Source: Solibacillus merdavium (GTDB lineage Bacteria; Bacillota; Bacilli; Bacillales_A; Planococcaceae). From it: a DNA stretch of 64,000 nt. The translations under genes and the position numbers were made by a program. Below the pieces are notes generated by a model, which saw only the letters and a list, made by a program, of their open reading frames with translations, was not told the origin of the DNA and did no database searches. The DNA lies in NCBI RefSeq assembly GCF_014836935.1, contig NZ_JACSPW010000005.1, forward strand, positions 1 to 64,000, in the 5' to 3' direction. Shown here in pieces: positions 53,858 through 63,112 of this stretch. Positions within the stretch are counted from its first letter, which is position 1. Every line of letters starts with the position of its first letter.

Positions 53858-55558
53858 ATGCATGGAGCATTGGACTCTAAAGCACTAACTTCGATTGATT
53901 TTACATATGAGCAACTTGTTGATTTAAAAGCCGCATTGGATAAAACAGCAATTGTAGCGGTAACCGATCAGCGGGGTATTATACAAAAAGTTAACGATCA
54001 GTTTTGCGAGATTTCCAAATATTCTCGGGAAGAATTAATCGGAGAAGACCATCGGATTTTAAATTCCGGTTTCCATGCAAAATCTTTTTTCAAAGAAATG
54101 TGGCGAACAATAGGAAATGGCGGTACATGGCAGGGCGAGGTATGTAATCGTGCAAAAGACGGTTCATTATATTGGGTAAAGACTACTATTGTTCCATTTG
54201 TGGGGGAGAACGGGAAACCCGAACGGTATATTTCTATTCGTACAGACATTACTGCCCAAAAGAACATCAAAAAGATTGCGCATATTGCATATCATGATGA
54301 TTTAACAGGTTTACCAAATCGTCGTAGCCTGACGAAACGAATCGAACATGAAATTTCAACGAGTTTGCGTCATAATAAACAATTTGCTGTATGTTTTTTT
54401 GATGTTAATCGTTTTAAAAACATAAATGATAGTTTAGGACACAAAATCGGGGATTTGTTTTTAATAGAATTAGCAAGTCGTTTAAAGGAAATCGATATAC
54501 AGTCCAATTCGTTTTATCGAATGAATGGAGACGAGTTTTTCTATATTTTAGAAGATGTTACATTAGTACATGAAATGGCTGCAAAAATATTAAATGTATT
54601 TAAAGACAGTTTCATTTTAGAGGATTACGAGTTTTATGCAAGTGTAAGTTTAGGCATCAGCATTTATCCTGAAGATGGGGAAAGCGCTGCAAAATTACTG
54701 AAAACTGCCGACATTGCGATGTATGCTGCAAAAGCTAAAAAAGGAAACAATTATATAGTCTATAAAAAAGAAATGCCGAATACGAATGATCAGTTTTTAG
54801 TTCTGGAAACAAAACTGCATAAAGCATTGCGTGAAAATAAATTCGTTTTGCATTATGATCCCATTTACCAATTACATAAAAATGATATAATCGGGGCTGA
54901 AGTGATTGTTCATTGGGTTGATGAAGAGATTGGCGTTATGAAGCAGGAAGAAATCTTACCCTTTGCATTGCAATGTGGCTTACTCCCACAAATAGAACAA
55001 TGGGTATTGCGAAATGCTATCATGCAACTTGTGGAATTTAAGCCCTTTGTAGATGACAGCTTCAAAATCGCTATCAATCTTTCTATCGAGACGATTAAAG
55101 AACCAAATTTCATTACCGATTTGACACTAATGCTTGAACAATCAAATTTAGCACCGAATTATTTAGAAATTGAAATATCAGAACTCGGTATGCTCGATAA
55201 AGATATCCAGCTCATCGATATAATTAACCAACTTCATGATAGAGGTATTACGATTTCAATAGATGATTTCGGTACAGGGTATTCATCTTTAAACTATTTA
55301 AGAGAGATTCCAATTAGTACTTTAAAAATAGATCGCTCATTTACACATGAATTAAATTTAGTACCGGCAAATGCGAAAATGGTAGCTGCCATTATTTCCT
55401 TAGCAAGTGTCCTGGAATTAGAGGTAGTAGCTAATAATATAGAAAATGGGGAAGATTTTGCTATTTTAAAGGAGCTTAATTGTCAGTATGGGCAGGGGCT
55501 TTATTTTAATAATCTATTAAACTACAAAGACTTCACGAAACAAATTCAAAATGTATAG
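53858..55558 (+). CDS. PAS-GGDEF-EAL protein with altered active sites
   Basis: This 566-residue soluble protein has a PAS domain (about 15-135, PAC motif included), GGDEF (about 140-305) and EAL (about 315-560). The cyclase motif reads NGDEF instead of GGDEF. In the EAL domain the signature is GAEVIVHW instead of EALxRW, and VVANNIEN lacks the Glu of VVAEGVE. DDFGTGYSSL and KIDRSF are intact. It may bind but poorly turn over c-di-GMP, acting as a receptor. It makes a plausible counterpart of the four-PAS cyclase at 14044. ATG after GGAGAGG. Confidence 0.88.
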   Translation: MHGALDSKALTSIDFTYEQLVDLKAALDKTAIVAVTDQRGIIQKVNDQFCEISKYSREELIGEDHRILNSGFHAKSFFKEMWRTIGNGGTWQGEVCNRAKDGSLYWVKTTIVPFVGENGKPERYISIRTDITAQKNIKKIAHIAYHDDLTGLPNRRSLTKRIEHEISTSLRHNKQFAVCFFDVNRFKNINDSLGHKIGDLFLIELASRLKEIDIQSNSFYRMNGDEFFYILEDVTLVHEMAAKILNVFKDSFILEDYEFYASVSLGISIYPEDGESAAKLLKTADIAMYAAKAKKGNNYIVYKKEMPNTNDQFLVLETKLHKALRENKFVLHYDPIYQLHKNDIIGAEVIVHWVDEEIGVMKQEEILPFALQCGLLPQIEQWVLRNAIMQLVEFKPFVDDSFKIAINLSIETIKEPNFITDLTLMLEQSNLAPNYLEIEISELGMLDKDIQLIDIINQLHDRGITISIDDFGTGYSSLNYLREIPISTLKIDRSFTHELNLVPANAKMVAAIISLASVLELEVVANNIENGEDFAILKELNCQYGQGLYFNNLLNYKDFTKQIQNV

Positions 55559-55568
55559 CAATAAAACG

Positions 55569-55606
55569 GAGGTGGATAAAAGTCAATTAACTTTTATCCA
55601 CCCCCT
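55569..55606. terminator. bidirectional terminator
   Basis: A perfect 13-bp stem GGTGGATAAAAGT (55571-55583) with 55590-55602 between convergent genes. T-runs are short on both sides. Confidence 0.72.
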
Positions 55607-55625
55607 AATTTTATGAATCTATCTT

Positions 55626-57002
55626 CTAATAGTCGATTAAATAATTTTCAATCCTTAAAAATTCCTCTTCATCGATACAATCCATATATTTGTACAGTAA
55701 ATCAATATCAACTTTAATCTCATCTTTATGTGTTAAATAAAACTGCTCAGTTAAATGACAAATAATTAACGGTACCGCTTTTTGATGGTTAAAACGGTGT
55801 AAATACGTAGATAAGAATTCGACGTTAACTGCAATATCTGTATTAAGCCCTAGTGCGTCAAAATCAATATATTGAATATGGGCAGTTAAAAACTGTTCAT
55901 TTAAATGTACATTATATTGGCAAATGTATGACCAATCCAGCTCATTCCGGTATTTGTTTAACCAGTGAGGTTCGGCAATGGCCATAAATAATTGCTTTTG
56001 CTGTGCATTATAGGACTTTAATTTTTTGTCCATTTCAGTATTTGTTAAACGTTTATCACCGTAGCAATTATACTGCTGGCTCACAAGCGACGGAATACCT
56101 TTTACGAGGTGTTCACTACCAGGCCATTTATACGGTCCGCGGTCATATTCGAAATACTGTAAATCCATATCCGGAATCTCATCAGCCTCCGGAAGGTATA
56201 CGACATCATAGGAGCTGTAAAAAGCATTGCTTTCAATAAAATCATCCAATTGATCGACAAAATCAGGGTGAATGCGCTTTTTATTTTCCATTAAAGTCGT
56301 TATTAAATAACGTTTAAATGACATCGTAAGCCTTGCAAGTACTGGCTTATTATATTGAAGTGCTTCCAAATCAACTTCTGGTAAATAATCGATTAAAAAT
56401 TGCTCTGATAACAAAGCATTGCTGTAACAAATATAAGAAAATGGTAGGTATTGCAAATAGGCTGTCAGTTTAGAAGGATGCTTTTGCACCGCTAATCGGC
56501 ACCATTCTAAATAGGTTTCCAGAAATGAACGGTCATAAGGCAGCTCTTCATAAAGTGTTTCATCATGCGATTCGATTTTTTTTAACACTGAAATATTATT
56601 AAAATCCGTTACCGAAAAATCAGCCGGAAAATTGATAGACTCGAAAGCATCTTTAACATGTATGAGCTTCTTTGGCTTTGTTGAAACAAAGCTGTAGGTT
56701 CCGATTGCTCCACGCTCTTCCAATAGTAAATAAGCAAGTTCCTGGCGCTCGTCGCGAGTTAAATTACAGTCTTTCGGAAATTTTACTGCTGCAAAATATT
56801 GAGCTTTTGCTAAATCATAAAAAAACTTATAGTCGCCTTCTTTGGTATATAGTTCTTCGGATTGATTTTGCTGCCAGTAGAGGAGGGCACCATGAATTGG
56901 ATTTCGGTTTGAAAAAGTAATATTAGCAATAGAAAATATATTTTGTGCCAATGCATCATCATAAAGCACTTTCATAAATTCTATTTTCTTTATTTTAATC
57001 AT
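55626..57002 (-). CDS. hypothetical repeat protein (WxxI/LxEQFL repeats)
   Basis: This 458-residue soluble protein contains loose repeats of about 25 residues with the pattern W/Y-x-x-I-C-x-x-N-x-x-L-x-E-Q-F-L-x-x-x-x-x-x-x-D-x-x-A-L (clearest: YICYSNALLSEQFLIDYL and YICQYNVHLNEQFLTAHI). Similar WxxL...N repeats form helical solenoids in some bacterial and giant-virus proteins. The middle is unrelated acidic sequence (DIPDMDLQYFEYDRGPYKW). The ATG at 57002 follows GGGGGTG. The longer frame upstream lacks a ribosome binding site. Function unknown. Confidence 0.72.
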   Translation of the reverse strand: MIKIKKIEFMKVLYDDALAQNIFSIANITFSNRNPIHGALLYWQQNQSEELYTKEGDYKFFYDLAKAQYFAAVKFPKDCNLTRDERQELAYLLLEERGAIGTYSFVSTKPKKLIHVKDAFESINFPADFSVTDFNNISVLKKIESHDETLYEELPYDRSFLETYLEWCRLAVQKHPSKLTAYLQYLPFSYICYSNALLSEQFLIDYLPEVDLEALQYNKPVLARLTMSFKRYLITTLMENKKRIHPDFVDQLDDFIESNAFYSSYDVVYLPEADEIPDMDLQYFEYDRGPYKWPGSEHLVKGIPSLVSQQYNCYGDKRLTNTEMDKKLKSYNAQQKQLFMAIAEPHWLNKYRNELDWSYICQYNVHLNEQFLTAHIQYIDFDALGLNTDIAVNVEFLSTYLHRFNHQKAVPLIICHLTEQFYLTHKDEIKVDIDLLYKYMDCIDEEEFLRIENYLIDY

Positions 57003-57509
57003 TATAAGACACCCCCGTTCATTCATTATATACTCGAAACACCAAAAAATTGAAAGAAAAAGTGTCAAAAAGAGGTTTAATTATTTATATCGGTGGTATA
57101 TTACTAACAAGTAAAGTTGCGATCATCGAAAAGAAGAGTAAATTATTAACCACTAGTTTAGATTAGATAATATTATGATTTCTATTACCTTCGTTGTATG
57201 CGTTTTTTAGTAATATTTACAAAAGTGTTACTGGCAATTAATGTACCAAATGCTTTAACGAAGATTCTCGAAAGATGCCAACCAGATTTAAGCGAGCGAA
57301 ATGCATACGCGAATTGAGATATACCATTGAAAATTTCGGCTCACACGTAGTATTTAAAGTTAAACTATCGTAAGTAAACCTTTACAACTTAATATGCATT
57401 ATCCGATCGCAACTTTACGTTCTACACTCCTTATCATATAAGGGGTGTTTTATTTTGCCCAGCATTGGATATAATATAAATATCTATATAATTCGATAGG
57501 AGAATGACA
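57003..57509. other. intergenic region
   Basis: About 500 bases without a credible gene separate the divergent repeat-protein and duplicated small-protein genes. The only feature I can support is the terminator-like hairpin at 57425-57456. The rest has no clear promoter pair and no ORF with a ribosome binding site. Confidence 0.4.
57425..57456 (+). terminator. terminator-like hairpin in leader position
   Basis: ACACTCCTTAT (57425-57435) pairs with ATAAGGGGTGT (57439-57449, one G-U pair), followed by TTTATTTT. No + strand gene lies upstream for several hundred bases, so it may end an unseen transcript or attenuate the gene at 57510. Confidence 0.65.
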
Positions 57510-57884
57510 ATGTGGAAGTTACATAATGGTAAGCTCATGCAAACAACGGATGAAACAAGAGTTCGATATAAAACACGTATAAGCGCGGAAATTTTAAATA
57601 ACTTAAAACAATTGGCCGAAAAATACGATACCCACATTGGCTATTTACTCGAAAATGGTTATAGCAATATAATAGAAACTGAAACTATTGTATTCAATAA
57701 ACAGAACCGCCCGAAAGACCGGACTGAATTTCGGACGACATGTGACAAAGAATTGCTTGAGAGCCTAAAAAACTTTGCAAAAAAGCATGAGCTCAATTTA
57801 AATGATGTCATTGAAGCGAGCGTAGCCTATATTAACTTTGAAGACGTAAAGCATTCGCATTGGAGATATCGCGTAGAAATTTAG
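57510..57884 (+). CDS. small protein with duplicated ribbon-helix-helix-like module
   Basis: This 124-residue protein shows an internal duplication. About residues 20-55 (TRISAEILNNLKQLAEKYDT and the helix after) align with about residues 75-112 (TTCDKELLESLKNFAKKHEL and the helix after). Each unit is a strand followed by two helices, as in ribbon-helix-helix or related DNA-binding modules. Two linked units would form a pseudo-dimer in one chain. Start at ATG 57510, six bases after AGGAGA. No target or operon partner is visible. The DNA-binding idea is inference. Confidence 0.7.
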   Translation: MWKLHNGKLMQTTDETRVRYKTRISAEILNNLKQLAEKYDTHIGYLLENGYSNIIETETIVFNKQNRPKDRTEFRTTCDKELLESLKNFAKKHELNLNDVIEASVAYINFEDVKHSHWRYRVEI

Positions 57885-58163
57885 ACCTCAAACTTAAAAC
57901 CTTTAACCAATGTCAATTTGATATTGGTTTTTTTCTGTTTCAAGCAAATATTTGAAGTAAAAAACCTAATTATACAATTAATATTTATTGAAAATATTGA
58001 AAAATTTTACAATTCATTTTATACTAAATATGCTGCGATGGATTGCGCATTACATCCTAAATCGTTTTAATCAAACGGAATGATTTAGATTTGTTTAGCT
58101 TTAAAGAATAATATATTTTTTATAGACCGTGAAAAAGATGGAGAAGCTTTAAGGGGGAAGACC

Positions 58164-58703
58164 ATGTTAAAAAAATATTCACCTAGATTAATTTTTGCAT
58201 TGCTTGCGATTACGTGTTTAATTATTTCACCACTATTTGCTATATTTGTCCCAATGACCGTTCCGGATTTATTTTTAACAGATCGCTCAAACTTTTATAT
58301 TTATTCATTTAAAACGAATGTAATGATTATTTTGACTGGTTTTGCAATTTTAGCTGCTGGATTTACACTACTGAGCTGGAAGCGTCAAACAATCACATAC
58401 ATTGTAAGTTTTGGAGTTTTAATTCTAGGATTTGTTACTTTATATAGTTCAACAGAAACATATACAGCTATTAATGAGAATGTCGTGTATAAAAAACAAT
58501 TAATTGGTTCGCAGAAAATGGAATGGGATGTAATCGATAAAGTTGCACTAGAATATGTACCAGGAGCAATTGGTAACTATAAGTTTACCGATAAAGTGGG
58601 GAACGAGCTTGTCGTTAAAGAAGATAAGGAAATGGCTTCGATTTTCATTTATCAAATGGCCAACAAGAAAAATGTCCCTTATGATGAGTATGAGAAGAAA
58701 TAG
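58164..58703 (+). CDS. hypothetical membrane protein
   Basis: This 179-residue protein has three hydrophobic segments (about 9-32, 51-70 and 76-94). A C-terminal soluble part (about 98-179) has the beta pattern of a small PH-like domain (ENVVYKKQLIGSQKMEWDVI). ATG after AAGGGGGAAG. It is alone and ends in a terminator. No family recognised. Possibly a membrane-anchored sensor or accessory protein. Confidence 0.7.
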   Translation: MLKKYSPRLIFALLAITCLIISPLFAIFVPMTVPDLFLTDRSNFYIYSFKTNVMIILTGFAILAAGFTLLSWKRQTITYIVSFGVLILGFVTLYSSTETYTAINENVVYKKQLIGSQKMEWDVIDKVALEYVPGAIGNYKFTDKVGNELVVKEDKEMASIFIYQMANKKNVPYDEYEKK

Positions 58704-58772
58704 AAGACATTGGCTTGTGGAATAGTTCGGGAATTCAGCGTTAAGTAAATATATAAATTAAATAAGTACAAT

Positions 58773-58811
58773 AAAAGTTTAGCCCTTTGTTTGATGCTAA
58801 ACTTTTTTACT
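58773..58811 (+). terminator. intrinsic terminator
   Basis: AAAAGTTTAGC (58773-58783) pairs with GCTAAACTTTT (58796-58806), followed by a T-run. Confidence 0.82.
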
Positions 58812-58902
58812 TTTAAATTGCTTATCTATACTCAATACAACCAGAGTGCATATTGAGGAGAATGATTGCTTACACTACTAATTCTAAGGGATGATGGCGT
58901 AT

Positions 58903-59250
58903 TTGAATAAATTTATTTTGCAATTGGAGGGGTTAGCTGTTTTTGTTTTAAGCGTTTATTTTTACTTCTATCTGCAATTTAGTTGGAGCATTTTTCTAGT
59001 TTTATTGTTAGCTCCAGACATTTCAGCAATTGGTTACATAAAAAACGTTAAGGTTGGTTCAATACTGTATAATCTTTTTCATACATACTCGATCCCATTA
59101 ATATTAATGATATGCGGATTCTTAATACATAACGATAGCATTATAATGATTTGCCTAATTTGGATAGCCCATATCGGGATGGATAGAATGTTTGGTCTTG
59201 GATTGAAATATCCAACAAAATTTCAAGATACTCATCTTAATCGTGTTTGA
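58903..59250 (+). CDS. DUF4260 family membrane protein
   Basis: This small integral membrane protein of about 115 residues has three or four helices. The C-terminal HIGMDRMFGLGLKYPTKFQDTHL is the family signature (HxxxDRxxGxGLKY...F..THL). The role is unknown. Start uncertain: TTG 58903 gives the usual MNKFILQLEGL N-terminus, with AAGGG 12 bases before. ATG 58891 and 58894 lie almost on top of that site. Length differs by only four residues. Confidence 0.85.
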   Translation: MNKFILQLEGLAVFVLSVYFYFYLQFSWSIFLVLLLAPDISAIGYIKNVKVGSILYNLFHTYSIPLILMICGFLIHNDSIIMICLIWIAHIGMDRMFGLGLKYPTKFQDTHLNRV

Positions 59251-59372
59251 GGGGGTACGTAACACCTCCTCCATTCAAATTACACCATTATTCACCATAA
59301 CAACCTAATATATGTTTAATTTAAGCCTATAATTTAGGATGAGAAATCAAGTAAAAAGGAGAGATTTCACCT

Positions 59373-59708
59373 ATGCAATATTGTGGAAGTCATAAATTAA
59401 AAAAACTAAGAGTGCAGGCAGATATTAGTGCTGACCCATTATGGTGTGACCGATGTCTTACAAATTTAGATATAGATGATTTTTCATTATCAAAAGGATT
59501 GAAGCAGGATCTGCAGGAATGGATATATGACTATGGTAAATGGATTGACTGGGAAAACGACGGCATTGTGCCAAATGGTGTTTTGCTGGAGCAACAGCAT
59601 AATGATCGTGGTGCTGAACTGACAAAAAAAGTGAAGCAGACGCTAGAAGGACAATATGAAGTAGTGTTTTTTCCATCTACATTTGCGAAAATAATAGTTG
59701 GAGATTGA
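59373..59708 (+). CDS. small protein with possible zinc site
   Basis: This 111-residue soluble protein starts with YCGSHKLKKLRV, then CDRCLTNLDIDDF about 20 residues later, giving a Cys-x2-His ... Cys-x2-Cys set that may bind zinc. The C-terminal half is a mixed helix-strand domain ending VVFFPSTFAKII. ATG after AAAAGGAGAG. Family not recognised. It lies just before the broken histidine phosphatase. Confidence 0.7.
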   Translation: MQYCGSHKLKKLRVQADISADPLWCDRCLTNLDIDDFSLSKGLKQDLQEWIYDYGKWIDWENDGIVPNGVLLEQQHNDRGAELTKKVKQTLEGQYEVVFFPSTFAKIIVGD

Positions 59709-59732
59709 AATGTGTAATGAAGGGAACTTTAA

Positions 59733-60304
59733 GTGTTAAAAAAGAGTGTATGGCTTTTTGAACATGAAAGGGAGATACAGGAGGCTTATCTGATAAAGGT
59801 AGAAACGATGCTGAAAAAGTAAAAGAAATACTAAGTTCAGAATCCATTGATTATATCGTATCCAGCTCATATGTAAGAGCAATTCAAACTGTAGAAGGTT
59901 TATCAAAATTGATTAATAAAGAAATCGAAAAGGATTACCGTTTTAGAGAAGGTTGTTTAGCTGCTACCGACTACATATTTGAGGATCCAATAGAAGCGTT
60001 TAAATATTCAATGGAAAATCCAAATTTTTCTTATCCGGGCGGGGAATCAAGTAATGAGGTGAAGGAGCGCGGTCTTGCAGCTCTAAATGAACTATTACAT
60101 AAATATAAAGGGAAAAAGATTGTCATAGGAATTCATGGAAATATAATGTCGAATATTATGCATCACTTCGATAGTACATTTGATTTTAATTTTTGGAAGT
60201 CTACAACAAAACCTGACATTTATAAGCTAACTATTAGTGAAAGCAATCAATTACTAAAATATCAAATGAATCCTGATAAGCTAATTATTTATATTCCAAA
60301 CTGA
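59733..60304 (+). pseudogene. histidine phosphatase (phosphoglycerate-mutase-like), frameshifted
   Basis: The main open frame (from about 59780 to 60304) reads DTGGLSDKGRNDAEKVKEIL, SSYVRAIQTVEGL, PGGESSNEVKERGLAAL and VIGIHGNIMSNIM, the later parts of a histidine-phosphatase domain. The start of the gene is in another frame: GTG 59733 after AAGGGAA gives LKKSVWLFEHERE and runs to a stop at 59820-59822. The frames cross near 59765-59785. The catalytic RHG that should lie there reads EHE. So both a frameshift and loss of the phosphorylated-His motif are evident. Confidence 0.8.
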
Positions 60305-60315
60305 TTTGAAAAATT

Positions 60316-60367
60316 AAACTGCACTTACACTTGTTTGAATCTAACAAATGTAAGTGCAGTTTTTTTC
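60316..60367 (+). terminator. intrinsic terminator
   Basis: ACTGCACTTACA (60318-60329) pairs with TGTAAGTGCAGT (60349-60360), followed by TTTTTT. The convergent membrane-protein gene begins (3' end) about 25 bases away, so it may serve both. Confidence 0.88.
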
Positions 60368-60391
60368 ACTATGACTTTAGTTCTCTAATTT

Positions 60392-61603
60392 CTACTTTAT
60401 GAGCATAAAGCGTTTATTTTTTGCAATGAGCAGAGTAATAATAAGTACAATAGCAAATGATATCGCTAATAATTGTAGCCCTAAGATATAATCTAATGAT
60501 TCGCTTGCTAAGAAAAAGTTGTGTTGTTTAGAAACGATTTTTCCAACTTGAATATAAGATGTTGGTAAGTTTTCAATATCCCAAAAATAACCGACATTAC
60601 GGCTCATATAAAATCTTTCACCAAAAATTAAAAGGGTACCGACAGCTAAATTCACCATTTCATGACGGAATAACACGCTGCACAGTATTACAAGCGCAAT
60701 AACAACGAGGAACCACATCAAAATAAGTGCAAGTGATTGAGCTAAAAATGTACCGAGTGTCATCATGTCAAAACTGCCTACTTGTTGCCATTCCGATATG
60801 TTTGTAAATACGGGAGACGGTAGCTGAAAATGACCAAAGCCTGACCGCACACCGATTATAACAAAGCCCACAATTAACGGAAGAAACAATGCCAGACTGC
60901 CAATATAAGCAACGAACATTTTCGAAAGCAGCTTTTTCCAATCTGTTAAAGGAAAGCCCTTTAAAACAGAAGGATGAAGGCGGTCTTTCAACACAACATC
61001 GATTGCCAATAGTAAGACACAAGTAATTAATATAATTGGCAATGGGCCGTTTAATAAGCGCTCAACTGTCTGTAATGCTGTACGTTGCTCAAATTGGTTA
61101 ATGGATAGCTCATAATCTGCTTTGGCATAAGCCCCGTAACGTGCATATTGCTCTAACGAATTATAAAAGCCACGATCAAATGCCAATTCTCGTTGTTTCA
61201 TATAATAGCGTGAGTTGTACGAGATATGCTCATTGTAATAAGTCATATAATTTGTGATAAAATACCATTCGCTCGTTACCTGAGCATATTTTTTCAAATC
61301 ACCTGTATCAAGTGTGTCTAATCTAGCTTTGTCTAATGGATTGACTTCACTGAACATATGGTAGGCCTGTATTGTCATAGGATGAATATCTTCATAATCT
61401 CGTTTCTCTATGCTATCAATAAACTCTTGTCGTGTTAAATAACGCGCTTCGATTTCTTCACGATCTACCTTTTCTATCGGATCATAGGCAGGAGCTACTT
61501 TATACGCATAAAAAAACACAGCAAACGTTAAAAGAATGTAGATGAATATGTTTTTCTTATTCATAAAAAAGTGCTTAAATTCTATTTTTAAATATTCTCG
61601 CAT
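60392..61603 (-). CDS. ABC-2-type permease-like membrane protein (paralogue A)
   Basis: This 403-residue protein has one N-terminal helix (about 18-38), a large extracytoplasmic loop of about 130 residues with DPIEKVDREEIEARYLTRQEF, then five C-terminal helices (from about 187). The layout is that of ABC-2/MacB-like permeases of bacitracin- or lantibiotic-type exporters, but no ATPase gene is in view. It is a paralogue of the gene at 61901: same length, about 50-60% identical by eye, both ending LIK. ATG after AAGGGGAA. Confidence 0.75.
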   Translation of the reverse strand: MREYLKIEFKHFFMNKKNIFIYILLTFAVFFYAYKVAPAYDPIEKVDREEIEARYLTRQEFIDSIEKRDYEDIHPMTIQAYHMFSEVNPLDKARLDTLDTGDLKKYAQVTSEWYFITNYMTYYNEHISYNSRYYMKQRELAFDRGFYNSLEQYARYGAYAKADYELSINQFEQRTALQTVERLLNGPLPIILITCVLLLAIDVVLKDRLHPSVLKGFPLTDWKKLLSKMFVAYIGSLALFLPLIVGFVIIGVRSGFGHFQLPSPVFTNISEWQQVGSFDMMTLGTFLAQSLALILMWFLVVIALVILCSVLFRHEMVNLAVGTLLIFGERFYMSRNVGYFWDIENLPTSYIQVGKIVSKQHNFFLASESLDYILGLQLLAISFAIVLIITLLIAKNKRFMLIK

Positions 61604-61900
61604 AATGTTCCCCTTAAGATGCTAAACCAACTAAACGCTATGTAGTAGGTAAGGCAAAGTCACTTTTCTGTTGTGTTAAATACACACTTATTTATTTTTA
61701 TAATGTTGTTATAATTAATAGAATAATCAAAGTTTCGAAATTTTACAAATATATGGTATATTATGTATAAATTACAGTTGAATTTAAAATGATTCTTCAT
61801 TGTGATTGAGCCCTTTTCCTGTAAATGGATTGGGTAATCTTTCAGGATCTGTTGGCTAGAATACTGAAAAAATGAGTAGAGGGTAGGGGGAATTGGCTTA
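61604..61900. other. divergent promoter region between the paralogous permease-like genes
   Basis: About 300 AT-rich bases separate the divergent paralogues. A + strand promoter candidate is TTTACA near 61742, 18-base spacer, TATAAA. GGTAGGGGG at 61882-61890 is the ribosome binding site of paralogue B. No ORF is supported here. Confidence 0.4.
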
Positions 61901-63112
61901 GTGTGGAGTTATTTTAAATTCGAGTTCAAGCAATTTTTTTCAAATATAAAAAATTTAGCAATCTATTTTCTACTTACTTTTGCGACACTTTATTATGTAT
62001 TTCAAATAGTCCCTAATTATGATCCAATAGAAAGTGTAAGCGAGAATGAAATTGAGGCACGTTATTTAACGCGTCAGGAGTTTCTGGATGGAATCGAAGG
62101 GCAGGATTTAAATGGCGCACATCCTTCTTTACTGTATGCGATCGATGTCTTTAAAGCCATTAATCCTATCGATAAAGGAAGATTAGACGCTTTAGAAGAA
62201 GGGGATTTAACAAAATATGCTGAATTGACGCGTGATTGGTATTATATAACGAACGCCACTACATATAGAAATGAATTATTTTCATATAACCCTAAGTACT
62301 TTATTAACAATAAAGGGTATGCTGATGAAGATGCCTTTTATGCTTATTTAGAGCAAGCGGCTCGCTATGATGCTTATTCGAAAGCAGATTTTGATTTAAC
62401 TATTGATGCATTTGAACAAAGGACAGCATTTCAAACATTGGAACGACTTTTAAAAGAAATTCTACCAATCATCCTATTTGTTTGTGTCTTGCTTTTGGCT
62501 GTAGATATCGTAACTAAAGATCGACGACATTCATCCATTATAAAAGGAATTCCTATAAATGACTGGAGAAAGCTGCTTGTCAAAATGATTGTCGTGTTTA
62601 TAGGTTCCTGTGCTTTACTTGTTCCATTAGGATTAGGTTTCCTTGTTATAGGCTTCCAAAATAGCTTTGGACATCTCCATTTACCATCGCCAGAATATGC
62701 AGCTCATTTAGAATACTTAAAAGATGGCAAATTTGAAATGATGACATTATCTCAATTTTTATCGAAATCAGCCATTTTACTTTTTGTATGGATTATTGTC
62801 ATTATAAGTGGCGCGGTTTTATTAAGTCTTATATTTCGTCAAGAAATGGTTAACTTATTTGCTGGCTTACTACTTATTTTTGGAGAAAATATTTATTTCA
62901 GCCGTAAGGTGGGGAATTTCTGGGATGTACAAAACTTTCCGACGTCATATATTCAAGTGGGACAAATCATATCTAAACAGCGAAATTTCTATTACCTTAA
63001 TAATTATTTAGATTGGGGATTAGCCTTACAATTATTGGTCACAATAGTAGTCGTAATAATTATTTCCATGTTCTTTATTACAACAAATAAACGATACAAG
63101 CTTATAAAATAA
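61901..63112 (+). CDS. ABC-2-type permease-like membrane protein (paralogue B)
   Basis: This 403-residue protein has the same plan as the divergent gene on the other side. It has an N-terminal helix (about 18-36), an extracytoplasmic domain with YDPIESVSENEIEARYLTRQ, then five helices from about 187. GTG start 61901 follows GGTAGGGGG by about ten bases. No ATPase partner in the window. The divergent arrangement and about 300-base gap suggest shared control. The right-hand neighbour region is noncoding. Confidence 0.75.
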   Translation: MWSYFKFEFKQFFSNIKNLAIYFLLTFATLYYVFQIVPNYDPIESVSENEIEARYLTRQEFLDGIEGQDLNGAHPSLLYAIDVFKAINPIDKGRLDALEEGDLTKYAELTRDWYYITNATTYRNELFSYNPKYFINNKGYADEDAFYAYLEQAARYDAYSKADFDLTIDAFEQRTAFQTLERLLKEILPIILFVCVLLLAVDIVTKDRRHSSIIKGIPINDWRKLLVKMIVVFIGSCALLVPLGLGFLVIGFQNSFGHLHLPSPEYAAHLEYLKDGKFEMMTLSQFLSKSAILLFVWIIVIISGAVLLSLIFRQEMVNLFAGLLLIFGENIYFSRKVGNFWDVQNFPTSYIQVGQIISKQRNFYYLNNYLDWGLALQLLVTIVVVIIISMFFITTNKRYKLIK

